Counted from the first letter of the stretch, positions 45,397 through 54,824 are shown. The stretch is DNA of 64,000 bases from Cellvibrionaceae bacterium (GCA_024707385.1 JANPZW010000010.1:1-64000), one strand, 5' to 3'. Notes: generated by a model not told the origin, from the letters alone. Made by a program: numbers and translations.

Positions 45397-46647
45397 TCAT
45401 GTCTGCAAGCGGAACAGGTACTCGTAGATCCCCCGTTGCATGCCCGGCTGGAAGACAAATGTTTCCGCCAAGCAGAAGGTTTTCATCAGCTTCAGCAGGC
45501 GACTTGATATCAGTGGCTCACTGGCAGGTCGTTTAGCTGCAGTCGCGATTTCCAATTCCCCGCGAGTGCGCAACACAAAAGTCTGGGGTATCTCAGGGAT
45601 TTCCCGGCCCGAATAGACAAGCGCATGGATCACACTGCCGGCGTGCAGGTGTGGACGTAGACGTCTGAATAACTCTTCAATGGCGCTTGGTGGAAGAAAA
45701 TTCAGGATGTCCCACAGCAACACCACATCAAAGCGCAGATGCTTGGGATAATTCAGCATATGCGCCTTGAACCGCGGCTCTGCCGCCTGGATTTGTAACT
45801 CCTGATAAATATTCTCGGCGTAGATGTTTTGCGTGAGGCTGTGGAGAAAGTCATAGTTCTGCCGGGTTTTGGGGCCCAGATCCAGAATTGCCGGCTGCTC
45901 CGCTGTCGCGATCTCTTTGAATACCCGTTGCAGTGCCGGAGATCTATGCGTGTCGCGTGATGGCTGTATTGACGCGGCGGCGTAGATTGTCTCGGTATCG
46001 GCTAGTTCGTCGCTGGCCTGCCGGTGCCGCAGCAGCGATTTTTGCGGCTGAAACCGCAGCACGTTTTCCATTAATCCCGGAATCATCCCGTCAAAATTCA
46101 AATAGGTGTGTTCCAGGTAAAAACTCGGCACCAGCCGCAAGAGGCGGGCGGTGTCGTGGCTATTATGCAGGCGCGGAGCTTGGTCCGTTGGTGCGGAGAC
46201 CAGCAGCTGGTATTGATCGACGATCTGAAAGTGCTGCGGCAATCTTGGGATGTCTGAGCCGAGATAGCGGACGCTGTGAATCAAGGTGTTGGGGCGGCAT
46301 AAGGGGATGATTTTGCTCATCAGTCTTTCGACGCCAGGCAAATCCAGGTAATTGAGCAGATCCCAGGTCAGGATCAGATCGTAATGGTCGAGCAGCCGGG
46401 CATGGTCAAAGTGCTGATCGAGCCGCTCCAGCAGGGGGTCACTGAAGCCCTCTTCCTGGAAAAGATCGTTCAAACTTTCGAAGCGGATTTTGCAGCTCAG
46501 CTGCGAAAAGAAGTTGAAACTCTTGGCCGACGACATACCCAGATCGAGAACATGATTGACTCTCGATCCTTTGATTTGGTTGTAGATCGCCGTCAGGCCG
46601 GGAGAGCGGTGAGGTACATAGGCCGGCGGTGCGGAGACGTCGATCAT
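45397..46647 (-). CDS. protein with two tandem methyltransferase-like domains
   Basis: 416 aa; N-half HVLDLGMSSAKSFNFFSQL...YDLILTWDLLNYLDLPGVERLMSKI and C-half AILDLGPKTRQNYDFLHSL...FDVVLLWDILNFLPPSAIEELFRRL align as an internal duplication. Confidence 0.7.
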   Translation of the reverse strand: MIDVSAPPAYVPHRSPGLTAIYNQIKGSRVNHVLDLGMSSAKSFNFFSQLSCKIRFESLNDLFQEEGFSDPLLERLDQHFDHARLLDHYDLILTWDLLNYLDLPGVERLMSKIIPLCRPNTLIHSVRYLGSDIPRLPQHFQIVDQYQLLVSAPTDQAPRLHNSHDTARLLRLVPSFYLEHTYLNFDGMIPGLMENVLRFQPQKSLLRHRQASDELADTETIYAAASIQPSRDTHRSPALQRVFKEIATAEQPAILDLGPKTRQNYDFLHSLTQNIYAENIYQELQIQAAEPRFKAHMLNYPKHLRFDVVLLWDILNFLPPSAIEELFRRLRPHLHAGSVIHALVYSGREIPEIPQTFVLRTRGELEIATAAKRPASEPLISSRLLKLMKTFCLAETFVFQPGMQRGIYEYLFRLQT

Positions 46648-46688
46648 AAAGCACGGCTTCCAGCAGCGCGAAAGCGCCGCCGGATACG

Positions 46689-47201
46689 TCAGTCGGTTTT
46701 GTCGCCAGCGGAGTAAGTGTATCTGCCGGCGGCGGAATTCTGCGAGTCCATATCAATGGAGCCGCGGAATTTGGCACCGTCTTCCAGCGTTACACGAGCG
46801 GCGATCAGGTTGCCTTTGACGTTGCTGGAGGATTTTATTTCGATGCGCTCCTGACCGATGAGATCGCCCTCGACGGTACCCTCGATGGTGATGGTTTTGG
46901 CCATCAAATTGGCTTTGACCACACCCTGCTGACCGATGATCAGGTGGTTGCCTTTAAGGTCGATAGAGCCTTCCACCTTCCCCTGCACCAGTAAATCCTC
47001 TTCACCGATGATCTCACCTTTGAAGGTGATTTTGGGACCGATCACCGCGGTCGCGGAGCTGTTGGCAGAAATGCTCGGCGCCGGAGTGGAGCGGGCGGGC
47101 ATGGGTGTGGGAGAGCTGTTGAAGGTCGGGGGCATGATGGGTTCGCTGGGAAGTTCGAACTCTTCATCCGGTTTGGTGGGATTGCTTTTACTCAAACGCA
47201 T
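46689..47201 (-). CDS. bactofilin (polymer-forming cytoskeletal protein, DUF583)
   Basis: IGPKITFKGEIIGEEDLLVQGKVEGSIDLKGNHLIIGQQGVVKANLMAKTITIEGTVEGDLIGQERIEI; start placed at the ATG with SD AAAGGAG. Confidence 0.9.
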   Translation of the reverse strand: MRLSKSNPTKPDEEFELPSEPIMPPTFNSSPTPMPARSTPAPSISANSSATAVIGPKITFKGEIIGEEDLLVQGKVEGSIDLKGNHLIIGQQGVVKANLMAKTITIEGTVEGDLIGQERIEIKSSSNVKGNLIAARVTLEDGAKFRGSIDMDSQNSAAGRYTYSAGDKTD

Positions 47202-47681
47202 GCTAGGGCTCCTTTCTGAAGTGGGGTTGAGGGTGCTCTCCTGATTTACCGCTCCCTGATCACTAACTTTTGCTGCCTTGTGTCGCTCCCCGCTCGCGTC
47301 GCGGGGCTGTTCACGCTTTGGTTCAGCTGCCGTTTTCTTTGTAGAAATACGCCAGCCGGAGAGGATGCCATCCATCGTACTAACACCTGAGGCTGTGGCC
47401 GATATTGCTTCGGCTGAAAAGATATCGGGCGAGTTCGATGAGCGCGCGTATTACCAAAGTGGAGGCTTTGGGAGGGAAACGAACCTAGAGCAAAGGTTTT
47501 GCCAAATTCGACGCCGAATCTCAACGAACTGTGTCGCAACGAATCATAGCCCATGTGGCGCGGCAATATGATGACGCGGCGCAGCGTATTGCTGAAATTG
47601 CGACCTGTGCGTCAGTGTTGAAAGTCGTGAAGGTGTGAATGAATGCGGCAGAGGCCTTGTGGCGTCTGCCGCTGTCGTCTG

Positions 47682-50304
47682 TCAGCCGGTATTCCGCATA
47701 CCTGCGGCAATTCCGGCCATTGTGACTTTCAGGGCTCGATCCAAATCCGAACTGATACTGCCCGCCTTGCGCTCCCGCTTAATCAACTCCGCTTGGAGGA
47801 AATTCAGGGGATCGATATAGGGCTTGCGCACCTCGATAGTGCTTTGCAAGGTGGGATCGCTGTCCAGCAGTTTGGATTGTCCCTTCAACTCGTTCAGCAG
47901 ATTCTCCAGAGTCTTCAGATCGACACGCAGCTGGTGGCCGAGATCGTGAAGTTCTGCCGGCACCAGTTGTTTTTCGTAATACTGGCAAATCTCGATATCC
48001 GCCTTGCCCAGGACCATTTCGATCAGGTCCACGAAAGCGGAGAAGAACGGCCATTCCGCCATCATGATCTTTAAGGTCGCCGGATCTTCCTTCTGCGCGT
48101 ATTCCAATGCTTGGCGAACACCGAGCCACGCAGGCAAATTGAGGCGCACTTGAGTCCAGGCAAACACCCAGGGAATGGCGCGCAGGCTCTCGACGCCGCC
48201 ACTGGCTTTGCGTTTGGCGGGACGGCTGCCGAGGGCCAGCTTATTCAACTCCTGCTCCGGAGTGAGGCTGCGGAAGTAGGGCACGAATTGTGGGTGGCCG
48301 CGCACTATGCTGCGATAACCTTCGAGACTCGCGGTAGCCATGCGCTCGATAAGATCGCGCCACTCGGCGTTTGGGGCGTCGTGGGGCGACAGGGTCGCGC
48401 GCAGTGTCGCCGTCACATAGGCAGAGAGGCTTTTGAAAGCGATTTTCGGCAGGCCGAATTTATAGCGGATCATCTCGCCTTGTTCGGTAACGCGGATCTT
48501 GCCGCGCACTGAACCCGGCGGTTGCGACGCCATGGCTTTTTCCAGCGGGCCGCCGCCGCGTCCGACGGTGCCGCCGCGACCGTGGAACAACATCAGATCG
48601 ACATTGTGTTTTTCCGCCAGACTGACCAGTTGTTCCTGGGCCTTGTATTGCGCCCAGGTGGCGGCGAATTTGCCGGCATCCTTGGCGGAATCCGAATAGC
48701 CGATCATTACCGTATGCTGGCCTTCGGTGTAGCTGCGATACCACGGCAATTGCCACAGGCGATCCATAACAACGGGTGCGCGGTCCAGGTCGTCGAGGGT
48801 CTCGAACAAAGGTACAACCGGCATGTTCCAGGTCATGCCGCACTCTTTAAGCAGGAGCGCCACGGCGAGTACGTCAGAAGGTTGCTGCGCCATGGAAATG
48901 ATGTAGTGGGAGAGCGTTTCGCGCGGCTCGCTGGCGATGACGCGACAGGTATCCAGCACCTCTTGGGAGTCGGCACTGACCGGCCATTTCAGCGGCAGAA
49001 GAGGGCGCTTGCTGGCGAGTTGCTCGAGCAGAAATTCCTGCCGTTTGCCTTCCTCCCATTCGCGATAGGAGCCCATATCCAGATATTGGGTCAGCTCATC
49101 AAGCACCTGAATGTGGCGTTCGCCATCCTGGCGTATGTCCAAAGGCACCAAATTGATGCCAAAACAGTAGATTCTGCGGATGGTGTCGATCAGCGGACCA
49201 TTGGCGACGAAGTCCAGGCCCACGTCTTTAAGCGACCGGTAGCAGAGCAGCAACGGCTCTAGCAAATCCTCGCGACAGGTGATGATAGTGGCGGGCATTG
49301 GAGTATTTTTGCCGGCGAGGCGGCTCTTCGGTCCAATCGAGAGTCTGCTGGATGCGGCGGCGCAGGCTGTGCAGTATGTCCCGATACGGCGTGCGGCTCG
49401 GTCCCGGCAATTGGCTGGCCAGCTCGGAGCTGGCAGCCTGCATGCTCAGGTCCCCACCCAGGCTGTGAATGTCGCGCAGATAAAGTTCCGCCGCCATCCA
49501 GCGCCCCAGCAGGATCACTTCACGGGTTACTGTATGGGTGACATTGGGGTTGCCGTCGCGGTCGCCGCCCATCCAGGAAAACAGACGGAACGGCTGAAGA
49601 TCCATCGGCAAGCGCTTGCCCAAGCGCTTGCGGGAGAGGCGGTCCAGGTGGCGGATAAAATCCGGGATTGCCTGCCAGAGGCTGTTCTCAATCACCGCAA
49701 AGCCCCAGCGGGCCTCGTCTATTGCGGTAGGCCGCTCATCGCGAATCTCATTGGTGCTCCAGATCTCTTCGATCAGGCGGTGCAAGCGGCCGCGCTGGCG
49801 GTCCGTTTCGTAAGACAGCAGGTCTTTACTGCGTCTTTCCGAGAGCTTGCTGGCAATCAGATCATATTTGCGGATCAGCGTGCGGCGGGTGACCTCAGTG
49901 GGGTGAGCGGTAAGCACCAGCTCTATATTTAGGGCCCGCACCACGTCATACAGGGAGTCCTTGCCCATCGCTTTGACGTATTGCTTGAACATCAGGTCGA
50001 GAGCGTCTTCATCCTCGGCTTCAACGCTAGCCTGGTACTCCTGATCGGCAATATTGGCCAGATTGAGGAATTGGTTGAAGGAGCGGGCGATAGGCAAAAT
50101 ATCGCTGTCCTCCAGCTGCGACAGGAAGTTGATCAGCGGCTGGGAATCGCTGTTCGGTGAACGGTTGATGGCCTTGCCGAGATTGCGGATTTCCTCAACC
50201 TTGCGGAAGACTTCCAGCCCCTCATGCTGCAACAGGGTCTCCCCCAGCAGCTCACCCAGAAGGCGTACATTTTCGCGAAGTGTGTCTGGCAGATGGGTCA
50301 TCAA
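47682..50304 (-). CDS. ppc: phosphoenolpyruvate carboxylase, apparent frameshift around 49285-49330
   Basis: N-part LTAHPTEVTRRTLIRKYDLIAS...SWMGGDRDGNPNVTHTVTREV; C-part FHGRGGTVGRGGGPLEKAM...GFVEATN-less C-terminus GIAAGMRNTG; both ORFs overlap at the junction. Confidence 0.95.
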
Positions 50305-50453
50305 GTTCTCCTATTCGAATCGCTGCGCATTCTAGCACTGCGCACTCCTCTTGATTCAAGCGCCGTGGCGCTCGAATCATTCTGATTTGGCATAAGTCTC
50401 AGCAAGGCCATAGGCAGATTTCATGCCACTGTATGCTGCGAATTGTTGCGATG

Positions 50454-51278
50454 TCAGGTGAAGGTATGCTCTTCACCCGGGAAGGTGCCCGCCTTGACGT
50501 CCTCGGTATACCGTCGCAACGCGCCTTTTATGGTGCCGGTCTCAGCGAGAAAATTTTTGGAGAACTTTGGCGGCTGCTCGGTGAGGCCGAGGATATCGTT
50601 GATCACCAAAACCTGTGCATCCGTGTCGCGGCCTGCGCCTATTCCAATGGTGGGAACTTCGAGACTGGTGGTGGCCTTGCGGGCGAGGTCTGCTGGCACG
50701 CATTCAAACAGGACAATATCGGCCCCTGCGCGCTCGAGAATCAGCGAGTCTTCCAGCAATACCGCCGCGGCCTCCGGTGTGCGCCCCTGCACACGGAAAC
50801 CGCCAAATTTATAGACCGACTGGGGAGTGAGGCCCAGGTGTGCGCAGACCGGTATGCCGCGCTCGCTCAGCATGGTTATGATTGGCGCCAGCCAGCGCCC
50901 ACCCTCGATTTTGACCATATGAGCGCCGGCCTGCATGACCCGTGTGGCATTGACCATCGCCTGTTCGGGTGTAGCGTAGGTCATAAAAGGAAGGTCGCCG
51001 ATGATCAGTGACTTGCGATTACCCCGCGCCACAGCCTCTATGTGGTAGATCATCTGCTCCATGGTCACCGGAATGGTGCTGTCATAGCCGAGGACGGTCA
51101 TGCCCAGGCTGTCCCCCACCAGCACCACTTCAACACCGCAGCGTTCCGCCATAGATGCCATTGGCGCGTCGTACAGTGACACTGTGACGAATTTTTCCCC
51201 CTGGCTTTTCAGCTTTTTTAGGGTCTGAATAGTGACCTTTTTAGTGAGGGCGGTTTCCGGCTGGCTGGTGTATACCAT
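50454..51278 (-). CDS. panB: 3-methyl-2-oxobutanoate hydroxymethyltransferase
   Basis: VTIQTLKKLKSQGEKFVTVSLYDAPMASMAERCGVEVVLVGDSLGMTVLGYDSTIPVTMEQM. Confidence 0.96.
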   Translation of the reverse strand: MVYTSQPETALTKKVTIQTLKKLKSQGEKFVTVSLYDAPMASMAERCGVEVVLVGDSLGMTVLGYDSTIPVTMEQMIYHIEAVARGNRKSLIIGDLPFMTYATPEQAMVNATRVMQAGAHMVKIEGGRWLAPIITMLSERGIPVCAHLGLTPQSVYKFGGFRVQGRTPEAAAVLLEDSLILERAGADIVLFECVPADLARKATTSLEVPTIGIGAGRDTDAQVLVINDILGLTEQPPKFSKNFLAETGTIKGALRRYTEDVKAGTFPGEEHTFT

Positions 51279-51307
51279 GGCAGTTTTCCACAGAAGAAGG
51301 GGAGGGA

Positions 51308-51989
51308 TTAGAGCGCTGGCTGGGGATTGTAATAGTGGCGCCCGTGGGTGATGCCCAGCAGGTAACGCACCAGGGAGTTGTAATCGCCAGTGTTGTTGAC
51401 CCAGTCGATATCGGTCGCGTTGACGATCAGCAGGGGCGATTTGTCGTAAAAGTGGAAGAAGCGCGAATAGGCGCTGTTGAGCCGATCCAGATAGTCGCGG
51501 GTTATCGTCTGTTCGGCGGCAATGCCGCGGCGGTTAATCCGCTCGAGTAAGGTTGAGGTGGGGGCCTGCAGGTAGATCACCAGATCCGGCGTCACCGTAT
51601 CCAGCGTCAGATGTTCGTATACCTGTTCATAGAGGGCGAGTTCGTCTGTATCCAGCGTGACTTCGGCAAACAGCCGATCTTTGTCGATCAAAAAAATCCG
51701 CTACCCGCGTATCGGCGAACAGATCGTCCTGGCGCAAGGTCTGGAGTTGCTGTGCCCGCTGCATCAAAAAGAAGAGTTGGGTCGCCAGGGCGGCATTTTT
51801 TTCGCCGGCATAAAAACGGGTCAGAAAAGGGTTGGCTTCCGCGTCCTCTAACAGAGTCGTGCAGCCGAAGCTTTCGGCCAGCATGCGTGCCAGAGTGGTT
51901 TTGCCCACACCGATAGGCCCCTCGATGACCAGGTAGCGGGGCAAAGGCTGATTCTGTAAATCACTGCGATTTAACCGACGGCTTTCCAT
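51308..51989 (-). CDS. deoxynucleoside kinase (dCK/dGK-like family), apparent frameshift at A7 run 51690-51696
   Basis: YLVIEGPIGVGKTTLARMLAESFGCTTLLEDAEANPFL...DTRVADF then, with one base removed, LIDKDRLFAEVTLDTDELALYEQVYEHL...PDLVIYLQAPTSTLLERINRRG. Confidence 0.88.
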
Positions 51990-52005
51990 GAAGAGGCGGC
52001 ACCTT

Positions 52006-52494
52006 TTAAGGGGATGAGAGGCGGGTAAGTCCCGTCTCGCCGATCTGTTGCACAAGGTCCGCTACTTTATCACTACCGGGCAGCCGCAGCTCAGGCGCCA
52101 ACTCAAGCAAAGGAACCAGAACAAAGTTGCGTTGGCGGAGAAACGGATGGGGTACCTGCAGGCGCGAATGATCCAGTTGCAGATCATCGATCAGCAGAAT
52201 ATCCAGATCCAGCGTGCGCGGTCCCCAATGAAGTGAGCGAACCCGGCCCTGGGCGGCTTCAATCGCCTGGAGTGCGTCCAGCAGCGCCAGGGGGTCAAGT
52301 GAGGTGGCGAAGTGGGCAACGGCATTAAGGTAATCCGGTTGCGGCGGTCCGACCGCAACGCTGTGATACAGCGACGACACCTGGATGGTTTGATCGTTGG
52401 CGAGCTGGCGCAGAGCATCGCAAGCCAGCTTTATCTGACCCTCAGGGTCGTTCAGATTGCTGCCAAGGCCGACAAAAACATTGTGATAACCCAT
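52006..52494 (-). CDS. folK: 2-amino-4-hydroxy-6-hydroxymethyldihydropteridine pyrophosphokinase
   Basis: NVFVGLGSNLNDPEGQIKLACDALRQL...GPRTLDLDILLIDDLQLDHSRLQVPHPFLRQRNFVLVPLLEL. Confidence 0.96.
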   Translation of the reverse strand: MGYHNVFVGLGSNLNDPEGQIKLACDALRQLANDQTIQVSSLYHSVAVGPPQPDYLNAVAHFATSLDPLALLDALQAIEAAQGRVRSLHWGPRTLDLDILLIDDLQLDHSRLQVPHPFLRQRNFVLVPLLELAPELRLPGSDKVADLVQQIGETGLTRLSSP

Positions 52495-52496
52495 GC

Positions 52497-53864
52497 TCAG
52501 GAAGTTGCCGGTGGGGTAGTAGAGTTGGCAGCTTTAGGTTTGCGCCGACGGGGTCGCCGCTGGCGTTGCGGATTGCCCAGCTCCTTAACCATTTCCTCCC
52601 GCTGTGCTTCGTCGGCGTCCTGAAACCGGGTCCACCAAAGACCCAGGCCATCAAGGTTTTCGCCCGCCTGCTCGCGCAAGAGGAGAAAGTCATAAGCCGC
52701 CCGAAAGCGCGGATGCTCCAGCAGTGCGAAGGCTTTGCGACCCTCGCGGCGGAGAAGGCGCAGCTGCAGGGCCCAGATTTCCTTCATCGGAATCAAAAAC
52801 CGCTTGGGCAACGCCGTGCAGCTTAATTGCTGAGAGATCACACCCTGCTCGGCATGCTGCATGGCTGCTGTCAGCGGCATCTTGTTTTCCTGCATCAACT
52901 TGCGGATCGCTGCCTGCAGTGGCGGCCAGAGGAATGCGGCATAGATGAAGGCCGGGGTGACTTTCTTGTCCTGGCGGATTCGCTTATCGGTATTCAGGGT
53001 TGCCTGGGTAACGAATTTGTTGGTGATTTCGCCACCTTTTTGCAGGCAAAGCTCGGTTCCCGGAAACAGGGCCTCGAACAAACCGTGCTCTCGCAAAAGC
53101 CCAAGGGTTGCGGTGGCATAACCGCTGAGCATCAGCTTGAGCACTTCTTCGAAAAGGCGCGCCGGGGGTACGTGACTCATCAGTGGCGCCAGCCGTTTGA
53201 TCGGCTCCCTGGTATTTTCCGTCATGGTGAAGCCGAGCTTCGCCGCAAAGCGGACCGCGCGCAGCATGCGGACGGGGTCCTCGCGATAGCGCGCTTCCGG
53301 ATCGCCGATCATCTGCAGAACCCGGCGATTCAAGTCGGCTAGGCCATTGGTGTAATCCAGCAGGTTGCCGTTGCTGGGGTCGTAGTAGAGCGCGTTTACG
53401 GAAAAATCGCGGCGTACCGCATCGGATTCTATGTCGCCGTAGACATTGTCTCGCAGCAGCATACCGGTATGGGATTGTTCGGCGTCTTTGGGGTTATCCG
53501 ATTGATCGTGATGAGCGCGAAAGGTGGTGACTTCGATGATTTCTCTACCGAAGCGGACGTGAACGATACGAAAACGGCGGCCGATGATCATCGCGTTGCG
53601 GAAGATCTTTCTGGTTTCCTCCGGCGTGGCATTGGTCGCCACATCGAAATCCTTAGGCTCGCCTTCAAGTAACAGATCCCTTACTCCGCCGCCGACCAGA
53701 AAGGCGGAAAACCCTGCTTCCTGAAGCTTTTCTATTACTTTCAATGCATTGGAGCTGAACTGCGCTCTACGCAACCCGTGTTCACTGACAGGAATGATTT
53801 TAGGAGAGGTCATTTTGTGTTGTTGTTTTCCAGGGGCGAACAGCTTCAGCAGGCGGTTGAGCAT
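52497..53864 (-). CDS. pcnB: poly(A) polymerase I
   Basis: AGFSAFLVGGGVRDLLLEGEPKDFDVATNATPEETRKIFRN...RRDFSVNALYYDPSNG. Confidence 0.95.
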   Translation of the reverse strand: MLNRLLKLFAPGKQQHKMTSPKIIPVSEHGLRRAQFSSNALKVIEKLQEAGFSAFLVGGGVRDLLLEGEPKDFDVATNATPEETRKIFRNAMIIGRRFRIVHVRFGREIIEVTTFRAHHDQSDNPKDAEQSHTGMLLRDNVYGDIESDAVRRDFSVNALYYDPSNGNLLDYTNGLADLNRRVLQMIGDPEARYREDPVRMLRAVRFAAKLGFTMTENTREPIKRLAPLMSHVPPARLFEEVLKLMLSGYATATLGLLREHGLFEALFPGTELCLQKGGEITNKFVTQATLNTDKRIRQDKKVTPAFIYAAFLWPPLQAAIRKLMQENKMPLTAAMQHAEQGVISQQLSCTALPKRFLIPMKEIWALQLRLLRREGRKAFALLEHPRFRAAYDFLLLREQAGENLDGLGLWWTRFQDADEAQREEMVKELGNPQRQRRPRRRKPKAANSTTPPATS

Positions 53865-53966
53865 TGTGTGGTCGGATGAATAAAAATGAAGACGCGAGTC
53901 TACTCCGAACGGCAAGAGCAGACCATAGCGGGCGAAGTTCTGTGAAAGTGCAGAGGTTTATAAACA

Positions 53967-54121
53967 TGCGGCCAACCCAGTTTGGGTTGGCACTCTCCTC
54001 AGGATGGTGGAGCTAGTCTTTTATTATTCTTTGTGGGTCTTATTTGCAGGTGGGTCTTTTTATTGTTCTTGTTCTTATAAGTTTGGCTGTTTAAGCTCTT
54101 TATTAATTTTGTTTGTTATAT
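53967..54121 (-). ncRNA. second CrcZ-like small RNA (predicted)
   Basis: Starts ~12 nt after sigma-54 -12 element; minus strand contains ATAACAAACAAAATTAATAAAG, TATAAGAACAAGAACAATAAAAAG, CAAATAAG, AAAGAATAATAAAAG; ends near hairpin 53971-53991; lies between cbrB and pcnB. Confidence 0.6.
53971..53991 (-). terminator. hairpin at the 3' end of the second CrcZ-like RNA (weak U-tract)
   Basis: Minus strand GCCAACCCAaacTGGGTTGGC followed by CGCATGTTTAT. Confidence 0.5.
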
Positions 54122-54132
54122 GAGCGCGTATT

Positions 54133-54148
54133 AGCAGGATGTGTGCCA
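54133..54148 (-). promoter_or_regulatory. sigma-54 promoter 2
   Basis: Minus strand TGGCACA-CATC-CTGCT; GG and GC at -24/-12 spacing. Confidence 0.75.
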
Positions 54149-54245
54149 AATTCAGAATTTTCAATTAATACAGTGGCTTATGGTGAATCTGTTGTATAGG
54201 GTTGGGTGTGCTGTCGACGCCGCTGTTACGCGAATTCTCGTGACG

Positions 54246-54274
54246 TGTTACCAAATGTATATAGTGTGGTAAAC
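54246..54274. promoter_or_regulatory. putative CbrB upstream activator site 2
   Basis: TGTTAC-N17-GTAAAC, ~125-150 bp upstream of predicted TSS 54121; an additional TGTTAC half-site at 54224-54229. Confidence 0.55.
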
Positions 54275-54284
54275 AGCGTAAATG

Positions 54285-54315
54285 AAAACGGGAAGGCTTT
54301 TGGCCTTCCCGTTTT
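54285..54315 (-). terminator. Rho-independent terminator of first CrcZ-like RNA
   Basis: Minus strand AAAACGGGAAGGC-caaaa-GCCTTCCCGTTTT, 13-bp perfect stem. Confidence 0.9.
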
Positions 54316-54520
54316 GAATCACTTTTTGTTCTTTCGTTATTATGTCAGCGCGCTCGATAAGCGCGACATCCGTGTTTGGCACAAGCCCTTCCTCTCAAAT
54401 TCAATCACGTTCATCTTATTATTATTTGTTGTAATTATTATAAAAGCGTCAGTTTTTTATTGTTTATTGTTCTTATTAGTTATCGAGTTGTTTTTTATTA
54501 TTCGTTATTGTTGTTATGTT
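54285..54520 (-). ncRNA. crcZ: CrcZ-like small RNA (predicted Hfq/Crc decoy)
   Basis: Minus strand CATAACAACAATAACGAATAATAAAAAACAACTCGATAACTAATAAGAACAATAAACAATAAAAAAC...TACAACAAATAATAATAAGATG...CATAATAACGAAAGAACAAAAAG: repeated AANAANAA motifs; sigma-54 promoter, terminator and cbrB-pcnB synteny. Confidence 0.8.
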
Positions 54521-54531
54521 GCGGAAATAAT

Positions 54532-54547
54532 AGCAGGTTGCGTGCCA
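54532..54547 (-). promoter_or_regulatory. sigma-54 promoter 1 (crcZ-like)
   Basis: Minus strand TGGCACG-CAAC-CTGCT versus consensus TGGCACG-N4-TTGCW; one mismatch at defined positions. Confidence 0.87.
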
Positions 54548-54644
54548 GAAAAAATATTTCTTTATAAAACAATAAATTGTTGCTTTATAACCTAATGGAA
54601 TCATTCTTTAGTATGGACGAAGCGTTACGAATCCTCTCGCCCGG

Positions 54645-54673
54645 TGTTACCTGTGTTTCCGGTTTGGGTAACA
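54645..54673. promoter_or_regulatory. putative CbrB upstream activator site 1
   Basis: Perfect inverted repeat TGTTAC-N17-GTAACA ~125-153 bp upstream of predicted TSS 54520. Confidence 0.65.
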
Positions 54674-54801
54674 AAATGAGAAGAGTGTCTCAAAATAATG
54701 TGCATGTTTTTGGTTTTAATGCGGAACTGTTTTGGAAACAGCTGTTTATATCAGCTGGCGGTATTAGGGCTGATTATCGGGTTTGATGCTTAAGTAGGGA
54801 A

Positions 54802-54824
54802 AAGGCTCCGCATCACGGAGCCTT
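54802..54824 (-). terminator. Rho-independent terminator after cbrB
   Basis: Minus strand AAGGCTCCGtgatgCGGAGCCTT followed by TT. Confidence 0.8.

Noticed and set aside
47645-47672. Inverted repeat GCGGCAGA/TCTGCCGC near the ppc 3' end as a terminator
   Set aside because: No T-tract on the minus strand and a long 12-nt loop; too weak to call.
54206-54595. 129-aa hydrophobic plus-strand ORF (ORF track) in the cbrB-pcnB gap
   Set aside because: Its Phe/Leu/Ile/Tyr-rich sequence is simply the complement of the A-rich sRNA motifs; it crosses a strong terminator, has no recognisable homology, and the sigma-54 elements point the other way.
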